Of a DNA stretch of 64,000 bases, positions 1-7,520 are shown in pieces. Each line of letters starts with the position of its first letter. Positions within the stretch are counted from its first letter, which is position 1. The translations under genes were made by a program, and so were the position numbers. The notes beneath the pieces are model-generated. The model had not been told where the DNA came from, did no database searches, and worked only from the letters and a program-made list of their open reading frames with translations. Origin of the DNA: CAZIFG01 sp964539135 (GTDB lineage Bacteria; Margulisbacteria; Marinamargulisbacteria; GCA-2716485; CAZIFG01); assembly GCA_964539135.1 (NCBI GenBank), contig CAZIFG010000001.1, forward strand, positions 1 to 64,000, read 5' to 3'.

Positions 1-1
1 A

Positions 2-1110
2 TCTATTACGAGTGAGAAGATTTTAGCCAATACCTTGGTGAGTGCAAATTTTGCGGCAGATTCTGTTACGAATGACAAGGTGGCTGATAATGCGATTACA
101 GGTTCCAAAATAGCGTCTGGTGCGATTACTGGAGATAAGATAACGGCAAATACCTTGGTGAACGCTAACTTTGCAGCGGGTTCTGTATCTGGTAACCATA
201 TTACAGCGGGTGCGATTACAGGGGATAAGATAACAGCCAATACCTTGGTAAGTGCGAATTTTGCCACTGGCGCTGTGACAAGTAACCATATTACAGCGGG
301 TGCGATTACAGGGCTTAAGATAGCAGCAGCTACCTTGGTGAGTGCGAATTTTGAGTCAGATTCTGTTACGAATGACAAAATATCTGCGAATGCGATTACA
401 GGCTCTAAAATAGCAGCGGGTGCGATTACAGCAGATAAGATTACAGGTAATACGCTTGTGTCTGCTAACTTTGCAACGGGTTCCGTATCTGGAAATCATA
501 TTGTGGCGGGATCTATTACGAGTGAGAAGATTTTAGCCAATACCTTGGTGAGTGCGAACTTTGCCTCTGGATCTGTTACGAGTGTGAATATTGAGAATGG
601 TGCGATCACGATGGCTAAATTGGGTACAGATTCTGTGACTACGGCTAAGATTTTAGATGGTAGTGTGATTACGAATCACTTGGCAGATGGTTCTGTAACA
701 GGCGCTAAGGTGAGCGATAATGCGATCACGACTGCGAAGATTACATCTAATACCTTAGTAAGTGCGAACTTTGCCTCTGGATCTGTTACGAGTGTGAATA
801 TTGAGAATGGTGCGATCACGACGGCTAAATTGGGTTCGGATTCTGTGACTATGGCTAAGATTTTAGATGGTAGTGTGAGTACAAATCACTTGGTAGATGG
901 TTCTGTAACAGGCGCTAAGGTGAGTGATAATGCGATTACAAATGGAAAGATCGCGTCTAATACCTTAGTGAGTGCGAATTTTGCGGCAGGATCGGTTGCT
1001 AGTGTGAATATTACCAATGGAGCCATTACGCGATCTAAACTTGCGCTGAATGCTATTGTGAGTTCCAATATTGAGGATGGTGCTGTGGATAGTATTAATA
1101 TTGCAGACAA
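2..1110 (+). repeat. 30-bp tandem coding repeats with 210-bp and 510-bp higher-order repeats
   Basis: The stalk is built from ~30-bp units, one decapeptide each. Near-identical blocks recur at 210 bp (the sequence at about 551 and again at about 761, seven units) and at 510 bp (positions 1-45 and 511-555, seventeen units). The period is always a multiple of 30, so duplication has preserved the frame. Such arrays can change length by recombination. Confidence 0.85.
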
Positions 1111-1987
1111 TGCGGTAACAGATGCTAAAGTTGTGGATGCTTTAACGATTAGTGGGGGAACGATTAATGCGACTCGGATTGGTCAGACGTCAGCTTCCGA
1201 TGCGATCTTTACGATTGTGACAGCGAATTCATTTGTAGGGAACCTTTCTGGGGTGGCGACAACAGCTAGTTACGCAACAACTGCAAACTATGCAACAAGT
1301 GCGGGGTCGGCCTTGACTGCAACCACAGCGAATGCCTTGGCTGATGGCGTTGTGCTTACAGATGCTCAGGTGACTAATAATTTAACCTTAACTTCAGGTA
1401 GTATTGATGGGGTGATGATTGGTCAAACCACCTCTGCGAATGCCATCTTTACAGGGGTAACGTTGAATGCCTTGGTTGTGGGCGATAGTATTGTCTTCAC
1501 AGGGGCAACACCTGGATTGTCATCTAGCCAAGTGATTACACTTACGGCGCCTTCTTTTAATGTTTCGGGTAACTTGAATCTTAAAGGCGACGCGTATAAA
1601 ACGGTTGCGGGTGGATGGTTGGAATCCTCTGACTCTCGTTTGAAACATGATATCGTGACCTTGAATGCGGCGGAGTCTTTATCTAAATTGATGTCACTGA
1701 GACCTGTATCTTATTATTGGAATGACCCTGCGGCGCATGGTAACCAAGATTTTAAGATGGATGGTTTTATTGCTCAAGAACTTCAAGAGGTCTTCCCAAC
1801 ATGGGTTAAACAAGGACCTAATGGATACTTGGCGGTGAATAAAATTGGATATGATGCTTTGATGCTCAGTGCGTTAAAAGCGATTAAAGCGCAGCATGAG
1901 CAAGACCTTGTAGAGCTTAAAGCTTCTTATGATTCTAAACTTGAGGCATTGGAATCTCGATTGAGAGTATTAGAAGGAGCTCACTAA
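2..1987 (+). CDS. Decapeptide-repeat surface protein with C-terminal Peptidase_S74 chaperone domain (5' partial)
   Basis: The reading frame is open to the left edge, so the true start lies outside the window. The first ~370 residues seen are tandem ~10-residue units of the type [G/N/D]-[S/A]-[V/I/L]-T-x-x-K-[I/L]-x-x (for example GSVTGAKVSD, NAITTAKITS), as expected of a beta-helical stalk. A more degenerate Ala/Thr-rich part follows. The last ~120 residues match the Peptidase_S74 / intramolecular chaperone family: the SSDSRLKHDI motif carries the Ser and Lys used for self-cleavage, then a 'GFIAQELQEVFP' segment and a terminal coiled coil. Family knowledge says such domains trimerise a stalk and then cut themselves off. 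I infer a trimeric surface fibre. The next gene starts 4 nt downstream and is probably co-transcribed. Confidence 0.85.
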   Translation, partial: SITSEKILANTLVSANFAADSVTNDKVADNAITGSKIASGAITGDKITANTLVNANFAAGSVSGNHITAGAITGDKITANTLVSANFATGAVTSNHITAGAITGLKIAAATLVSANFESDSVTNDKISANAITGSKIAAGAITADKITGNTLVSANFATGSVSGNHIVAGSITSEKILANTLVSANFASGSVTSVNIENGAITMAKLGTDSVTTAKILDGSVITNHLADGSVTGAKVSDNAITTAKITSNTLVSANFASGSVTSVNIENGAITTAKLGSDSVTMAKILDGSVSTNHLVDGSVTGAKVSDNAITNGKIASNTLVSANFAAGSVASVNITNGAITRSKLALNAIVSSNIEDGAVDSINIADNAVTDAKVVDALTISGGTINATRIGQTSASDAIFTIVTANSFVGNLSGVATTASYATTANYATSAGSALTATTANALADGVVLTDAQVTNNLTLTSGSIDGVMIGQTTSANAIFTGVTLNALVVGDSIVFTGATPGLSSSQVITLTAPSFNVSGNLNLKGDAYKTVAGGWLESSDSRLKHDIVTLNAAESLSKLMSLRPVSYYWNDPAAHGNQDFKMDGFIAQELQEVFPTWVKQGPNGYLAVNKIGYDALMLSALKAIKAQHEQDLVELKASYDSKLEALESRLRVLEGAH

Positions 1988-1991
1988 TTCG

Positions 1992-2585
1992 ATGTTAAGA
2001 CTAGTCTTACTTCTAATTGGGATGATGTGTTTTGGGGACGTTGTCATGTCAACGCCCCCAAATGTGCAGATTCGGTTCCCCGTTTTGAGCATTCAGGCTG
2101 TTCCGGAGGTTCAATCGGGTATTTATTTATCTGGCGTCCGAATGAACCTTTTTTATGGTACAGATCCACTTTTTTCTCTGGATGATCCCTATGATTTTGA
2201 ATATAGAGACGTTTTAACTGATCCGCATGGGGAATCGGGCATTACATTTAAACCTCTTACGGAGGTTCATATTGTGGGACCTGTTTTAAATTATCCAAAT
2301 CCTTTTTTAAGTGGTAAGAAAACAGAAATTGGATTTCATCTTGAGATGCCGGGGCATGTGGATTTAACCTTGATTGTGTATAATATGTTGGGTCATCAGG
2401 TGGCTAGAAAAGACGTTAACACATCCAATTTGGTGCACTATTTTAATTATTTTCGTATTCCATTTTCCAGTGATGACACTTATGGCGAGTTGCCTGCGGG
2501 ACCTTATTTTTATCTGATTTTATATCAAAATAAAATTATTGGTAAAAATAAAATGGGTGTTATTCCATCGCCTATACGTTTTTAG
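1992..2585 (+). CDS. Secreted protein with C-terminal FlgD/T9SS-like beta-sandwich
   Basis: This 197-residue protein begins with a Sec signal peptide (hydrophobic residues ~3-20). The C-terminal ~95 residues start with NYPNPF and continue with 'EIGFHLEMPG' and 'IVYNMLGHQVAR'. That is the pattern of the FlgD-type Ig-like or 'T9SS type A sorting' domain found at the end of many exported proteins in diderms. The central part is not recognised. It follows the S74 stalk protein by 4 nt, so it may help display or anchor that fibre; this is inferred only from position. A true type IX sorting role would need por genes, which are not in this window. Confidence 0.6.
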   Translation: MLRLVLLLIGMMCFGDVVMSTPPNVQIRFPVLSIQAVPEVQSGIYLSGVRMNLFYGTDPLFSLDDPYDFEYRDVLTDPHGESGITFKPLTEVHIVGPVLNYPNPFLSGKKTEIGFHLEMPGHVDLTLIVYNMLGHQVARKDVNTSNLVHYFNYFRIPFSSDDTYGELPAGPYFYLILYQNKIIGKNKMGVIPSPIRF

Positions 2586-2625
2586 TTTTTATCCTTCAGT
2601 CGCTTTGTTTTTTGAGCGAAAGATG

Positions 2626-2654
2626 TTGACAAAAGTGAGCTTAAGTATTATAGT
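2626..2654 (+). promoter_or_regulatory. Sigma70-type promoter for rpmE-prfA-prmC
   Basis: TTGACA (2626-2631) and TATAGT (2649-2654) are separated by exactly 17 nt, about 70 nt upstream of rpmE. It is the best housekeeping promoter match I saw in the window. The leader contains CCCCTC and GAGTGGGG segments that could pair, which might serve ribosomal-protein autoregulation, but that is weak. Confidence 0.75.
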
Positions 2655-2723
2655 TCCCCTCTTGCGGCACCATTTTTTGAGTGGGGCTGTAGCGTAATTA
2701 TTCTAAAAAACAGAGGCTTATAT

Positions 2724-2978
2724 ATGGCAAAAGTAGCAAAAGCAAGTAAAGCGCCCGCAAAGAAATCATCTGTTGTCGAAGCAGATGGTAAAATTGTTTA
2801 TCATGACATTATTGTAACGTGTGCCTGTGGGGCAGAATTTGTTTCTGGATCGACTCAAGAGTCTATTCGTGTGGATATTTGCTCTCGATGCCATCCTTTC
2901 TTTACTGGCGATAGCCGAATTCTGGATACTGAAGGCCGCGTAGAGAAATTCCGTAAGAAATATAGCTTAAAAAAATAA
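2724..2978 (+). CDS. rpmE: 50S ribosomal protein bL31
   Basis: This is an 84-residue bL31. A basic N-terminal extension (~17 residues of Ala/Lys) precedes the usual domain. The zinc-ribbon cysteines are present as 'CACGAEF' and 'CSRCHPFFTG', so it is the zinc-binding (C+) form. It ends with the typical basic tail 'VEKFRKKYSLKK'. A GAGG ribosome binding site lies about 8 nt before the ATG. The order rpmE-prfA-prmC is a common bacterial arrangement joining translation termination and release-factor methylation. Confidence 0.95.
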   Translation: MAKVAKASKAPAKKSSVVEADGKIVYHDIIVTCACGAEFVSGSTQESIRVDICSRCHPFFTGDSRILDTEGRVEKFRKKYSLKK

Positions 2979-3017
2979 CCTTTTTATTGTATTGCTTTTT
3001 TTGGGGTCCCTTGGCGT

Positions 3018-4085
3018 ATGTCTTCTTTAATTGTTCAGTTTCAGGATTTGGAAGATAAATTTCTCTCTCTTGAACGCAAAATGAGTGACCCTGAGGTGAT
3101 TTCGAATCAACAGCAGTATCAGGCGCTTGTTAAAGAACACTCTAAACTTAAAGAAGGCGTTTCTCTTTATTCTCGATATAAAAAAATTGCAGCAGAACTT
3201 GAAGATGCCAAAACCTTGCTTTTAGACCCTGATATGAAAGAGATGGCTCAGGCCGAGGTGGCTCTTTTATCTGAAGAGTTTGATCGTCTGACTCATGAAC
3301 TCCATCTTTTTTTAATTCCTTCTGATCCTGATGATGATAGAGATGCTATGGTTGAAATTCGATCTGGAACGGGTGGGGAAGAGGCGGCTCTTTTTGCGAC
3401 TGTTTTATTTCGTATGTACTCTAAGTACGCGGATGCCAAAGGATGGAAAATTGAGGTTTTAGATCGAAATTTAACGGAATTGGGAGGCCTTAAGGAAATT
3501 TCATTTTCCATTAAGGGTTCTGACGTTTATGCTCACATGAAATTTGAAAGTGGAACGCATCGGGTGCAACGTGTTCCAGATACGGAATCGTCTGGACGTA
3601 TTCATACGTCTGCGGCTACGGTCGCTATTTTACCAGAAGCAGAAGAAGTGGATGTTCATATTGATACCAAAGATTTGCGTATTGATACGTATAGATCCAG
3701 TGGTGCTGGGGGGCAGCATGTTAATAAAACGGATTCTGCCGTTCGGATTACGCATGAACCATCTGGTATCGTTGTCGCCTGTCAGGATGAACGGTCTCAA
3801 TTTCAAAATAAAGATAAAGCCATGAGGATGCTGCGTACCAAATTATACGAGAAAATGGTTGCCGATCAAGCTCAAAAAGAAGCAGCAGCTCGAAAAATTC
3901 AAGTGGGATCTGGAGATAGATCTCAAAAAATTAGGACCTATAATTATCCCCAAGGACGCGTTACAGATCATCGTATCGGCCTTACAGTTCATGACTTAGA
4001 AGGGATTTTGAGTGGGGAATTGGATAAAATTGTAGAGCCTTTGATTAAACAAGACCAAATGGATAGACTGTCTTCCGTTTCTTAA
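3018..4085 (+). CDS. prfA: Peptide chain release factor 1
   Basis: RF1 recognises UAA and UAG and triggers peptidyl-tRNA hydrolysis. The protein has the usual length (355 residues). The catalytic GGQ is in 'GAGGQHVNKTDSAVRITH' (around residue 235), preceded by the RF1-type recognition loop 'RVPDTESSGRIHTS', with PxT rather than the SPF of RF2. The first ~100 residues form the helical domain 1. No strong ribosome binding site precedes the ATG; the leader is T-rich. The partner methylase prmC starts 6 nt after the stop, so the two are very likely co-transcribed. Confidence 0.97.
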   Translation: MSSLIVQFQDLEDKFLSLERKMSDPEVISNQQQYQALVKEHSKLKEGVSLYSRYKKIAAELEDAKTLLLDPDMKEMAQAEVALLSEEFDRLTHELHLFLIPSDPDDDRDAMVEIRSGTGGEEAALFATVLFRMYSKYADAKGWKIEVLDRNLTELGGLKEISFSIKGSDVYAHMKFESGTHRVQRVPDTESSGRIHTSAATVAILPEAEEVDVHIDTKDLRIDTYRSSGAGGQHVNKTDSAVRITHEPSGIVVACQDERSQFQNKDKAMRMLRTKLYEKMVADQAQKEAAARKIQVGSGDRSQKIRTYNYPQGRVTDHRIGLTVHDLEGILSGELDKIVEPLIKQDQMDRLSSVS

Positions 4086-4091
4086 TTTTTT

Positions 4092-4994
4092 ATGGAAACA
4101 GTCGGCTTTTTTTATCGTAAAATATGTCATGAGTTGGCCCCTGTTGCAGAGTCTCAATCTGATCTTGAAGCAGAGTGGCTCTTTTGTTTTGTTTTAAACT
4201 GTTCTCGATCCCAATTTTTTTTGCGGTTTTCAGATCTTTTAGTGCCAGATGTGCAGTTAAATCTGGAGGCTTTGGTTGCGCAGCGGCTTACAGGAAAGCC
4301 CTTGGCTTATATTTTGGGCTCTGTTTCCTTTATGGGGCGTGTGTTTCAGGTGAAAGAAGGCGTTTTAATTCCACGTCCTGAAACCGAGCGCTTGGTAGAA
4401 GAAAGTGCGTCTCGTTTGAGGCAAATTCTAGGAGATAGACCCTTTATTGGGTTTGAATGTGGGTGTGGTACGGGTGTTATTTCCTTGAGTTTAGCCTCTT
4501 TGTTTCTTCAGTCTCGATGGGTGGCCTGGGATATTAATGCGGCGGCCATTGCCTGTTCCATTCAAAATGCTCGGCAGCTGGATCTTGTGGATAGGGTGAC
4601 GTTTATAGAAGCGGATTTTTTTGAGGGCCTTTCGCAACAGCCCCAAGGTGATGATTATAAAGAGGTGATGATTCAGGATTTACCCTTGGTTTTTGTGAGT
4701 AATCCGCCCTATATTTCGTCTTTTGACTGTACCCAATTGGATGCGAGCGTGACATCTTTTGAGCCTTTATCGGCTTTGGATGGAGGCGTTGATGGCTTGG
4801 ACTTTTATCGAAAATTTAAGACCTTTATGAGTACATTTAAGCCTATTTTTTCTGCTTTTGAACTGGGGCAATTCCAATTTCCAGCGGTTCAGGCGATTTT
4901 TCAAGATATGGGACATACAGAAGCCTATCTGGATTATCAGGGCATTCAGAGAGGGATTATGGTTTCGCAACAGTCCCATGATTTTAAGTCTTAG
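4092..4994 (+). CDS. prmC: Release factor glutamine methyltransferase
   Basis: PrmC methylates the Gln of the release-factor GGQ motif using S-adenosylmethionine. The N-terminal helical domain is followed by 'GKPLAYILGSVSFMG' and 'LIPRPETERL', the SAM-binding 'FECGCGTGVISLSLA', and the catalytic NPPYI in 'FVSNPPYISSF'. Two places look altered by transposon ends: a 15-nt terminal sequence at 4630-4644 encodes 'LSQQPQ' just before the NPPY strand, in a segment that looks longer than usual, and a second at 4963-4977 encodes the C-terminal 'VSQQS'. Both keep the frame. The NPPY motif is intact, so the enzyme is probably active. Confidence 0.95.
   Translation: METVGFFYRKICHELAPVAESQSDLEAEWLFCFVLNCSRSQFFLRFSDLLVPDVQLNLEALVAQRLTGKPLAYILGSVSFMGRVFQVKEGVLIPRPETERLVEESASRLRQILGDRPFIGFECGCGTGVISLSLASLFLQSRWVAWDINAAAIACSIQNARQLDLVDRVTFIEADFFEGLSQQPQGDDYKEVMIQDLPLVFVSNPPYISSFDCTQLDASVTSFEPLSALDGGVDGLDFYRKFKTFMSTFKPIFSAFELGQFQFPAVQAIFQDMGHTEAYLDYQGIQRGIMVSQQSHDFKS
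4630..4644. repeat. Isolated MITE terminal sequence in prmC
   Basis: Fifteen bases identical to the MITE end TTTCGCAACAGCCCC, embedded in frame in prmC with no other element sequence attached. It may be the footprint of an excised or deleted copy. Confidence 0.5.
4963..4977. repeat. Isolated MITE terminal sequence at the 3' end of prmC
   Basis: TTTCGCAACAGTCCC, a perfect MITE end, lies 28 nt before a complete copy and supplies the last-but-few codons of prmC. It may be a relic of a first insertion beside the present one. Confidence 0.6.
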
Positions 4995-5005
4995 GGATAA
5001 ATTTT

Positions 5006-5147
5006 GGGACTGTTGCGAAACGCCTATTTTGGCCATCTGCTGTGTTATCCTCGTCCTCAAGTCCTCATTTATGTCTCATAAACTCCGGGCTTTCGGACTC
5101 GGAATGCCTTGCAGCTGATCCAAACGTAGTCATTTCGCAACAGTCCC
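5006..5147 (+). mobile_element. MITE copy 1 (142 bp), intergenic between prmC and the sigma54 regulator
   Basis: A complete element. It begins GGGACTGTTGCGAAACGCC and ends GTCATTTCGCAACAGTCCC, and is flanked by a 5-bp direct duplication ATTTT (5001-5005 and 5148-5152). The inner part reads CCATCTGCTGTGTTATCC and so on, shared with the other copies. It carries no transposase gene, so it must be mobilised in trans if it still moves. Confidence 0.9.
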
Positions 5148-5163
5148 ATTTTTTATTCATCGT

Positions 5164-6618
5164 TTAATTGGGTAGGGGAATCTGATATTTTTCCAATTTG
5201 TTGTAGAGTGTGGTTCTGGAAATTCCCAATGCTTTGGCGACTTGTAACATATTACCTTTTTTGAGTTCTAAGGCGTGCTCAATGGCTTTTTTTTCGAGTT
5301 CGTCTAAGGGCAAAATGAGGCTTGGATGCATGTAGGGGGCTGGCGCCTTATCGGGTGGGTTGAGGAGCAGTTGTTCTTTTTGTCCGGGTTGGTAGGTTAA
5401 AATTTCTCGGGAAATGGGCTGTCCTTGTGCAATGATGAGGCCTCTATGTAGCGTATTTTCAAGCTCTCGGGCATTGCCTTCCCAGCGTTGTTGCATTAAA
5501 TATTGCGCCGCATCTTCCGTTAAGAGGGGGGTGGGGATTTTTAACCGTTTAGAGAGGATGTCTAAAAAATGATGGGATAAAGGCAGTATGTCTTCGGGGC
5601 GCTCTCTAAGGGGGGGGATGTAAATGGGGAAGACATTGAGGCGATAGTAGAGGTCTAATCGGAATTTTTTATCATCTACGAGTTGTTTTAAGGGTTGGTT
5701 GGTGGCGGCAATAATACGCACATTGACTTTAATGGTTTTTGTGCCCCCTACAGGATCTATTTCTTGATTCTGAAGGGCTCTTAATAATTTAACCTGGGTT
5801 TCTAGATTCATTTCTCCAATTTCATCTAAAAAGAGCGTGCCGCCGTCTGCCAGTTCAAATTTTCCAGGTTTTTTATCATCAGCACCTGTAAAGGCGCCTT
5901 TTACATGTCCAAATAATTCAGATTCAATGAGCTCTTTGGGAATGGCTCCACAATTAATGGCAATAAAGGGCTTGGATTTTCGATTGGAGTTTTTGTGAAT
6001 CGCCGTTGCAATGACATCTTTTCCCGTTCCACTTTCACCTTGGAGGAGGACGGTGATGTCTTTTTCCAAAATCAGATCTAAGGCCTTAAAGACCTCTTTC
6101 ATGGCAGGACTGTCTCCAATTAAGGCCAGTGCGTTGTGTGCTGTATTGATTTTTTCAAGGTAGTGAATGTGTGCGGTTTGGCGAGAGATGAGTTGTTCTT
6201 TTTCGGCACTGTACCGTTCAAAGGTTAAAATCCCTAGAATATCGAGGCTGTTTTCCAGTTGTAACAGTTGCTCTTTTTCTTTGTCTTGAAGGGTATCGCT
6301 GTTCAGTGTCATTAAACTGGTTTTAAGTGCGTAAATGAGGAGTGCGGTGTCCTTAATGCTAAATCCATGGCTAATTTGTTCTTTTTGAAGGTTGTGAAAT
6401 AAGGAAAGAATGGGCTCTATTTTTTCTTTTTGAATGATTTCTATTTGGGGATTTTTGACTAGGGCTAAGAGTTCACTTAATAATTTTTTACTGGTAGGTT
6501 CTAAATGGATGTTTTTTTGCAATCCTTCTTCAGAATAGTGGGGATTTTCTTTGAGTTCTGCAATCCAATTGTTTAAAATCGTTTGCGGTTCTAATCCGGT
6601 AGGTTCTGTGTTATGCAT
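5164..6618 (-). CDS. Sigma54-dependent transcriptional activator with RsbRD-like sensor domain
   Basis: A 484-residue enhancer-binding protein. Residues ~1-150 are all-helical and resemble the RsbRD_N-type sensor ('GFSIKDTALLIYALKTSLM'). The AAA+ domain follows: Walker A GESGTGKD, the sigma54-contacting GAFTGA in 'GHVKGAFTGADDKKPGKF', Walker B 'GGTLFLDEIGEM', and 'LYYRLNVFPIYIPPLRER'. A Fis-type helix-turn-helix closes the protein ('KGNMLQVAKALGISRTTLYNKL'). It has no receiver domain, so it is not a classic two-component regulator; the helical domain may sense a signal or a partner. It lies downstream of the HAD gene on the same strand. Its target promoters are not obvious here. Confidence 0.93.
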   Translation of the reverse strand: MHNTEPTGLEPQTILNNWIAELKENPHYSEEGLQKNIHLEPTSKKLLSELLALVKNPQIEIIQKEKIEPILSLFHNLQKEQISHGFSIKDTALLIYALKTSLMTLNSDTLQDKEKEQLLQLENSLDILGILTFERYSAEKEQLISRQTAHIHYLEKINTAHNALALIGDSPAMKEVFKALDLILEKDITVLLQGESGTGKDVIATAIHKNSNRKSKPFIAINCGAIPKELIESELFGHVKGAFTGADDKKPGKFELADGGTLFLDEIGEMNLETQVKLLRALQNQEIDPVGGTKTIKVNVRIIAATNQPLKQLVDDKKFRLDLYYRLNVFPIYIPPLRERPEDILPLSHHFLDILSKRLKIPTPLLTEDAAQYLMQQRWEGNARELENTLHRGLIIAQGQPISREILTYQPGQKEQLLLNPPDKAPAPYMHPSLILPLDELEKKAIEHALELKKGNMLQVAKALGISRTTLYNKLEKYQIPLPN

Positions 6619-6677
6619 ATTTTTCTCTGCCCATTGTGTTCAATTTTTAAACACTTTAAAACTTTTTTGAGAGGACG

Positions 6678-7520
6678 TCAAGAGCGTGTGCTGAGTGCTG
6701 GAAGTATCGCGTCTGGGGTTCCCCATTTGGTGCATTCTTCTGCTTCTGAATATTGAAAGGCGATACCTGTGTCTTTGATCCAACAGCCGCTTATTCCCAA
6801 TTCTGTTTGCAGTGCCATGACATTTTCTAAATTGTCATCAAAAAACCATACGCTTTTATCTAGGGTGAGAGTGGATGTGTCTTGGATGATTTTTTTTACA
6901 ATTTTTGTAAAATTGGAGAGTGGTTTTCCGATCCAATGGATGGGGCGTTGTAGGATTTCTTCTAGTGTTTCGGCATAATAACCTACAACTGCTTGGTGTC
7001 TATCTTGAACTCGAATCATGCGATCTGGATTGCAACAAATGACGGGAATTTCAGGGGTATGATGGCAATGAGAAATAAGAGGCGCTAATACATCGTGTGT
7101 ATTGTCTCTGGGACCTGATGTTAAAACAATGACTTCGCTTTCCTCTACGTGAGGTGTTATTTTTTTGGCTTTTGCACGGATTATATATTCATGAGAATAG
7201 GGGGATCCAAAGACGTAGGCAATTTTGTTTTCGATGAGCCTGCGTATGACCGGATCATGTTCTAACCCACTACCAGATGAAATGATATGGGATTCTGGGA
7301 TATGAATGCCAAACGTGTTCAATCGCGTTTCTATTCGTTTTGGATTTTGAAAGGCATTGTTTGTGATCAGATAGCAGGGACCCAAGGTTTGAAAGTGTTG
7401 GATGATTTCAGGCACAGATTCAAAGGCAGAGGGTTTGTCTGTATAAATCACACCGGAAGCGTCCAATAAAAATCCTTTTGGATTGCTTTTTAAGATCTCG
7501 GTTAAGGTGCGTTTGATCAT
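6678..7520 (-). CDS. HAD-superfamily (subclass IIA) hydrolase-like protein
   Basis: 280 residues if started at the ATG at 7520, which overlaps the ispE stop as ATGA; a longer frame begins at 7553 but would overlap ispE further. The HAD core is clear: motif I 'FLLDASGVIYTD', motif II 'CYLITNN', motif III 'HWIGKPLSNF' and motif IV 'SVWFFDDNLENVMAL'. The second motif I Asp, normally the general acid/base (DxDG), is Ser here, which is seen in some class IIA relatives and may mean weak or no phosphatase activity. The substrate is unknown. Translational coupling to ispE suggests co-expression rather than a shared pathway. Confidence 0.8.
   Translation of the reverse strand: MIKRTLTEILKSNPKGFLLDASGVIYTDKPSAFESVPEIIQHFQTLGPCYLITNNAFQNPKRIETRLNTFGIHIPESHIISSGSGLEHDPVIRRLIENKIAYVFGSPYSHEYIIRAKAKKITPHVEESEVIVLTSGPRDNTHDVLAPLISHCHHTPEIPVICCNPDRMIRVQDRHQAVVGYYAETLEEILQRPIHWIGKPLSNFTKIVKKIIQDTSTLTLDKSVWFFDDNLENVMALQTELGISGCWIKDTGIAFQYSEAEECTKWGTPDAILPALSTRS

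Noticed and set aside
1..1990. Prophage suspicion from the S74 tail-fibre domain
   Set aside because: No other phage genes are nearby; the domain also occurs in bacterial surface proteins.
3018..4085. RF1 recognition tripeptide reads PDT rather than PAT or PVT
   Set aside because: The middle residue varies in bacterial RF1 (PET also occurs), so no altered stop-codon reading is implied.
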